Assembly: GCA_947472735.1 (NCBI GenBank)
Contig: CANJBY010000003.1
Coordinates: 1 to 64,000, forward strand
DNA: 64,000 bases
Source: Sphingomonadaceae bacterium
GTDB taxonomy: Bacteria > Pseudomonadota > Alphaproteobacteria > Sphingomonadales > Sphingomonadaceae
Direction: 5' to 3'
This document shows, one piece after another, positions 59,630 through 64,000 of this stretch; position 1 is the first letter of the stretch; each line of letters starts with the position of its first letter. A model generated the notes under the pieces. It had not been told where the DNA came from, made no database searches, and saw only the letters and a list, made by a program, of their open reading frames with translations. Made by a program: the position numbers and the translations under genes.

Positions 59630-60088
59630 TCACGAGCAATCCCCGCAAATGCCCCGCAGTTCCACCACCGGTCGCACATCGGCAAAGCCGGCCTGCCTCG
59701 CGGCGCCGATCAGCGCCCCGGTCAGGCTGTCATCGTCGATGTGCTGCGCCCGGCCGCAGCTATCGCAGATCAGGAAGATGCAATCGTGGCGGCAGCCTGG
59801 GTGGGGATTGGCTACGTAGGCATTGGCGCTCTCGACCCGGCGGGCGAGGTTGGTAACAACGAACAGATCGAGAATGCGGTAAACGCTGTTCGCCGCGACC
59901 CGCTTTCCCCGCCGGCGCGAGACGCTTTCAGCGATGTCGTAGGCCGAGGCGGGGCGCTCCAGCGCGGCAAGCGCTTCGAACACGTCGCCGCGCATGTCGG
60001 TCCACTGTTCGCCCGCGGCAGTCAGCGCGCCGCGTGCCGCATCGATCAGTCCGTGACCCGAATGCTCATGATGGTTATGCCCGCTCAT
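59630..60088 (-). CDS. Fur family transcriptional regulator (Zur-like) with His-rich N-terminus
   Basis: MSGHNHHEHSGHG N-term; KRVAANSVYRILDLF; CDSCGRAQH and CGDC zinc-site cysteines. Confidence 0.88.
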   Translation of the reverse strand: MSGHNHHEHSGHGLIDAARGALTAAGEQWTDMRGDVFEALAALERPASAYDIAESVSRRRGKRVAANSVYRILDLFVVTNLARRVESANAYVANPHPGCRHDCIFLICDSCGRAQHIDDDSLTGALIGAARQAGFADVRPVVELRGICGDCS

Positions 60089-60108
60089 CCGCCCCATATA
60101 GGGCAGGG

Positions 60109-60786
60109 TCAGCCGCGGGTGAAGCTTTGCCGGTAAAGACCCGGGTAGAGCCGCTGCAGCGCCGCGATCTTTTGCACGTCCCACGCCAGGATATAGGGGT
60201 GGCGTGGGTTCTTCGCCATGAAGTCCTGGTGGTATTCCTCAGCCCGGGAAAAGCGCCGATAGGCCTCGATCCGCGTGACAATCGGCCGCTTCCACACCCG
60301 CGATGCCGCCATCTGGGCAAGATAGGCGCTGGCGACCTGGCGCTGCTCCTCGCTCAGCGGCACCAGTGCCGAACGGTACTGCGTGCCGGCGTCGGGACCC
60401 TGACGGTTGAGCGTGGTGGGATCGGCGCCGACGGAGAAGAACACCTGCAACAACTGGTCATAGCGCACCCGCGCCGGGTCGTAAGTGACTCGCACGGCTT
60501 CGGCGTGGCCGGTATCGCCCTGGGAGACCCGCTCATAATGCGCCGTACCCCCGGACCCGCCATGGAACCCTGAGACGGCGCTGGTCACGCCGTTAATGTG
60601 GCTGAACACCCCTTCGATGCCCCAATAGCAACCCCCGGCGAAGACCGCGACCTTCAGGCCGGCGGGCTCATGCGCGACGCGCGCGGGGACCGGTGCTTTG
60701 ACGGCCTCTTCGCTGGCAATAGCAGGTTGCTGGCAGGCGGCGCAGAGCGCCAGAAGCGAAACGAACGCGGCCCGAATGGCCCTCAT
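60109..60786 (-). CDS. msrA: peptide-methionine (S)-S-oxide reductase
   Basis: VFAGGCYWGIEGVFSHINGV, GDTGHAEAVRVTYDP, EEYHQDFMAKNP. Confidence 0.95.
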   Translation of the reverse strand: MRAIRAAFVSLLALCAACQQPAIASEEAVKAPVPARVAHEPAGLKVAVFAGGCYWGIEGVFSHINGVTSAVSGFHGGSGGTAHYERVSQGDTGHAEAVRVTYDPARVRYDQLLQVFFSVGADPTTLNRQGPDAGTQYRSALVPLSEEQRQVASAYLAQMAASRVWKRPIVTRIEAYRRFSRAEEYHQDFMAKNPRHPYILAWDVQKIAALQRLYPGLYRQSFTRG

Positions 60787-60932
60787 TCGACCGGCGCGGC
60801 AACCGCCGTGGGCATCACGCTGTCGCCCACCGACTTGCCCGCCCAGCCGCCCAGCGTGGAAAATACCACGACCGCCCCAAGCGCAAAGCCGATGGCAAAG
60901 GAACGGTAAAGGTCAGGCTTGAACAGGCCCAT
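60783..60932 (-). CDS. 49-aa membrane protein translationally coupled (ATGA) to msrA
   Basis: Translation MGLFKPDLYRSFAIGFALGAVVVFSTLGGWAGKSVGDSVMPTAVAAPVE; stop overlaps msrA start; too short for the supplied ORF track. Confidence 0.65.
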   Translation of the reverse strand: MGLFKPDLYRSFAIGFALGAVVVFSTLGGWAGKSVGDSVMPTAVAAPVE

Positions 60933-61114
60933 GAAAGGTGAATCGCCTTGGTTGATTCGCTACGCGGCTTCCCTCGCAGGAAATCACTTTCCGTCGAGTG
61001 AATGGCCGCCAATTGTGCGCTGCAACACGGCGAGTTGCTCTGCCGTTGCGACGAGTTGAGGGAACGCACTCGACCGAATGAGAAACATCACCAAATATTA
61101 GGGGCAATGCGAGC

Positions 61115-61687
61115 TTAATCGATGCTCGCAGCCAGCACATAGATGTGCCGATCGCTCAGGCAATCGACGACAATGAAGTCGTCCCAGTCCTTCCAGCCAT
61201 CGAACTCTCGGACCTTTCGATTTACGCATCTTCTTCGACTGACCAATTCCGAACCCGCCTTGAACCAGTCTGGCGCAGTACCTTCGTCGTCAACCAGCGA
61301 ATCGACGAAATCGGTCGTATGCTTTTCCTTGGCACCAGCCATCTTCGATTCTAGCGCGGCTCGGGCTTGGGGCGATCCGTCGAATGCCAGGTAAATGCTC
61401 CGAAAATCGGATTCGGCCTGGGTTTCCCCGCGCAGATTGGTGAATTCAGGTCCAGGCGGCCAACCGAAGGCCTCAGTGAAATCCGAAGTTGCGGGCCGCA
61501 ATATCGCCAAGGTCGGGACACCGACTGAAACAGCCAGCAACAAAAAGAACGGCAAGGCCATACAGCCTGTGATCCGCATGCCCCGTCGCCGGGCACTCCG
61601 ATCGCCACCCACCCAAATTGCCAAGCCGACTATCAGTCCGATCAACGCGATCGGGAGGCTCAACAGAAGGAGAAAGGTGGCAGGCAT
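61115..61687 (-). CDS. hypothetical protein with two N-terminal hydrophobic segments
   Basis: 190-aa ORF, TM-like [26 protein letters not shown] and [21 protein letters not shown]. Confidence 0.65.
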   Translation of the reverse strand: MPATFLLLLSLPIALIGLIVGLAIWVGGDRSARRRGMRITGCMALPFFLLLAVSVGVPTLAILRPATSDFTEAFGWPPGPEFTNLRGETQAESDFRSIYLAFDGSPQARAALESKMAGAKEKHTTDFVDSLVDDEGTAPDWFKAGSELVSRRRCVNRKVREFDGWKDWDDFIVVDCLSDRHIYVLAASID

Positions 61688-61689
61688 CG

Positions 61690-63279
61690 TCAGTGCCGGA
61701 AGTGCCGCATGCCGGTAAACACCATGGCCAGGCCAGCCGCGTCCGCCGCCGCGATTACTTCATCATCGCGCATGGAGCCGCCCGGCTGGATCACCGCGGT
61801 CGCGCCGGCTTCGGCGGCGGCGAGCAGGCCATCGGCAAAGGGGAAGAAGGCGTCGGAGGCGACCGCGCTGCCGACCGTGCGGGCCGAGGGCCAGCCGAAC
61901 TTCTCCGCCCCTTCGGCTGCCTTCATGGCGGCAATGCGCGAGGAATCGCGGCGGTTCATCTGGCCCGCGCCGATCCCGGTAGTGATCCCGTCCCTGGCAT
62001 AGACGATGGCGTTCGACTTGACGTGGCGGGCCACGGTCCAGGCGAAGAGGCAGTCCTTGAGTTCCTGCTCGCTGGGCGCGCGCTTGGTGACCACCTTGAG
62101 GTCGGCGGGGGATATCACCCCGTTGTCACGGCTCTGAACCAGCAGACCGCCGGTGATCTGCTTGACCTGCAGGCCGCCCCGACGCGGATCGGGCAACTCG
62201 CCGGTGAGGAGCAGGCGCAGGTTCTTCTTGCGCGCGAAAGCCGCGATGGCGGCCTCGTCAGCATCGGGAGCAACCACCACTTCGGTGAAGATTTCGCAGA
62301 TCGCCTCGGCAGTCGCGCCGTCGAGCTTGGTATTGACAGCGACGATCCCGCCGAAAGCCGAAACGTCGTCGCATTGCAGCGCGCCATGCCAAGCCTCAAG
62401 CAGACTTGAGCTTTGTGCCACGCCGCACGGGTTGGCGTGCTTGACGATCACCACGGCGGGGTCCTGCCCGCGGAACTCGGCGGCGAGTTCGAAGGCGGCA
62501 TCGGCGTCGTTGTAATTGTTGTAGGACAGCTCCTTGCCCTGCACTTGTCGCACTTGCGCCAGTCCGCGAACGTGCGGGCCCACCGGTGTGTAAAGCGCTG
62601 CCTGCTGGTGCGGGTTCTCGCCATAGCGCAGTTCGGTCGCCAGCCGGCCGTTAACTGCCAGCATCTCGGGAAACTGGCGCTGCTGGTCGGCGAAAGCAAA
62701 CCACTGGCTGATCATTGCGTCGTAAGCGGCGGTCGCGGCGAAAGCGCGCGCGGCCATCAGCTTGCGGAACGGCATGCGCGTTGCTCCGGCGGTTTCCTCA
62801 AGTTCGGCGAGCAGTGCAGGATAGTCCGCCGGGTCGGTGACGATGGTCACATAGGCGTGGTTCTTCGCCGAGGATCGGACCATCGAGGGTCCGCCGATAT
62901 CGATGTTTTCGATGATCTCGTCCCGCTCCGCGCCTTTGGCCACGGTGGCTTCGAACGGGTAGAGGTTCACCACCACGAGGTCGATCGCGCCGATCTGATG
63001 CTCGGCCATGGCCCGGGCATGCTCGGGATCGTCGCGCACCGCCAGCAGCCCACCGTGCACCTTGGGGTGGAGGGTCTTGACCCGTCCGTCCATCATCTCG
63101 GGAAAGCCGGTCAACTCGGAAATGTCCATGACCGCAAGGCCAGCTTCGCGCAGCGTCTTGGCGGTGCCCCCGGTCGAGACCAGCTCTACCCCGCGCGCCG
63201 CCAGCGCCTTGCCGAGATCGACAAGCCCGCCCTTGTCGGACACCGAAAGCAGCGCCCGGCGGATGGTTACGTCAGTCAT
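61690..63279 (-). CDS. purH: bifunctional AICAR transformylase / IMP cyclohydrolase
   Basis: [65 protein letters not shown]. Confidence 0.97.
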   Translation of the reverse strand: MTDVTIRRALLSVSDKGGLVDLGKALAARGVELVSTGGTAKTLREAGLAVMDISELTGFPEMMDGRVKTLHPKVHGGLLAVRDDPEHARAMAEHQIGAIDLVVVNLYPFEATVAKGAERDEIIENIDIGGPSMVRSSAKNHAYVTIVTDPADYPALLAELEETAGATRMPFRKLMAARAFAATAAYDAMISQWFAFADQQRQFPEMLAVNGRLATELRYGENPHQQAALYTPVGPHVRGLAQVRQVQGKELSYNNYNDADAAFELAAEFRGQDPAVVIVKHANPCGVAQSSSLLEAWHGALQCDDVSAFGGIVAVNTKLDGATAEAICEIFTEVVVAPDADEAAIAAFARKKNLRLLLTGELPDPRRGGLQVKQITGGLLVQSRDNGVISPADLKVVTKRAPSEQELKDCLFAWTVARHVKSNAIVYARDGITTGIGAGQMNRRDSSRIAAMKAAEGAEKFGWPSARTVGSAVASDAFFPFADGLLAAAEAGATAVIQPGGSMRDDEVIAAADAAGLAMVFTGMRHFRH

Positions 63280-63286
63280 TGCGATG

Positions 63287-64000
63287 CTATCCCATCTTCT
63301 TCAGCAGCCAGGCGAAATTACCGCCCCCGCGCGAAACCAGCCCCTGGACCAGCATTTGCTGGATCGGCTGCGGGCGACCTTGCGCATCGGCCCAGATACT
63401 TTCCTCGATCGAGACCTCGGCGCCGGCGCGGAATTGCCAGTAACTGCCATCGGGCAGCGCAAGACCCGCGCCTTGCCGGTCTTCCGAGAGCCCGGCCTCA
63501 ATCCCCGGCCCGAGGTGGAAGCGCAGCGCATAGCCGACCTTGCCGCGCTGGCCCTTGCGCCCGGTCGGCACCAGCATGTCCTCGCCGCGCAGTTCCGAGC
63601 CGTCGTCGCGCAGGATAAGGATGCGGCGGTGGATCAGGCCATAGCGCGCGGCATAACCATCGTGGCTGGCTTCGAGCCGGGTGGCGCCGCTGTTGCCGCG
63701 GTCAGCGGCCATTGAACGCCGGTCAACTTCAACCTCGGAAACCCCGCTGCCGATCTTGCCGTTGATCAGCACCGCGGTGGAATTGACGTCATCCAGTGTC
63801 AGCGTGGAATGCGCCGCAGTAGCGCGCAGCCCCTGCTCGAGCCGCACCGGCATGATCCCGCCGGCACAGCCCGATCCGCCGCAGTTGACCACGATCCGTT
63901 GCCCGGCGCAGCTCAGCTCGAAGGCAAGCGTGGAGGCACATCCGGTCCGCGCGTGTTTCGCCAGCGGCGGCGGTGCGGCATCAAACTGGAGGATCGACTT
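63287..64000 (-). CDS. heparinase II/III family protein, C-terminal part (5' end off window)
   Basis: VVNCGGSGC...[25 protein letters not shown]...[22 protein letters not shown]; frame open to window edge. Confidence 0.85.
   Translation of the reverse strand, partial: KSILQFDAAPPPLAKHARTGCASTLAFELSCAGQRIVVNCGGSGCAGGIMPVRLEQGLRATAAHSTLTLDDVNSTAVLINGKIGSGVSEVEVDRRSMAADRGNSGATRLEASHDGYAARYGLIHRRILILRDDGSELRGEDMLVPTGRKGQRGKVGYALRFHLGPGIEAGLSEDRQGAGLALPDGSYWQFRAGAEVSIEESIWADAQGRPQPIQQMLVQGLVSRGGGNFAWLLKKMG

Noticed and set aside
1-64000. CRISPR array, prophage, transposon or toxin-antitoxin/defence module
   Set aside because: No regularly spaced repeats, transposase/integrase motifs, phage structural genes or recognised defence proteins seen in either strand's ORFs.

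Overview
This 64-kb window is high-GC alphaproteobacterial chromosome. Gene content and order (recG / sdhE-mfd, dxs, ispE, dnaE, gltX, ilvD, purH, tRNA-Asn, carboxynorspermidine-type polyamine genes) suggest an order Sphingomonadales genome, but that assignment is inference. About 60 protein genes and one tRNA are supported. I saw no CRISPR array, transposase, integrase, phage module or recognisable defence island; most of the window is housekeeping or metabolic. The observations most worth following up are: (i) a roughly 200-nt structured 5' leader upstream of an ornithine/lysine decarboxylase gene, with a 13-bp helix abutting the start codon and competing G/C tracts; (ii) an exact 11-bp tandem duplication that frameshifts an intradiol-dioxygenase-like gene and whose removal restores a continuous protein; (iii) an XRE/HTH regulator split by one in-frame TAA; (iv) a 20-bp perfect inverted repeat forming an 86-bp REP/MITE-like hairpin between moaB and a HAD phosphatase gene; (v) a catabolic-looking cluster (carotenoid/stilbene cleavage oxygenase, MarR, two MFS transporters, CmcJ-like, DUF3237-like, tartrate/isopropylmalate-type dehydrogenase, VOC) with a perfect TTGTAT-GCG-ATACAA palindrome in the MarR/oxygenase intergenic region; (vi) a cysteine-free, apparently catalytically degenerate uracil-DNA-glycosylase-like protein. 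All family calls come from reading the translated ORFs; no database search was run.
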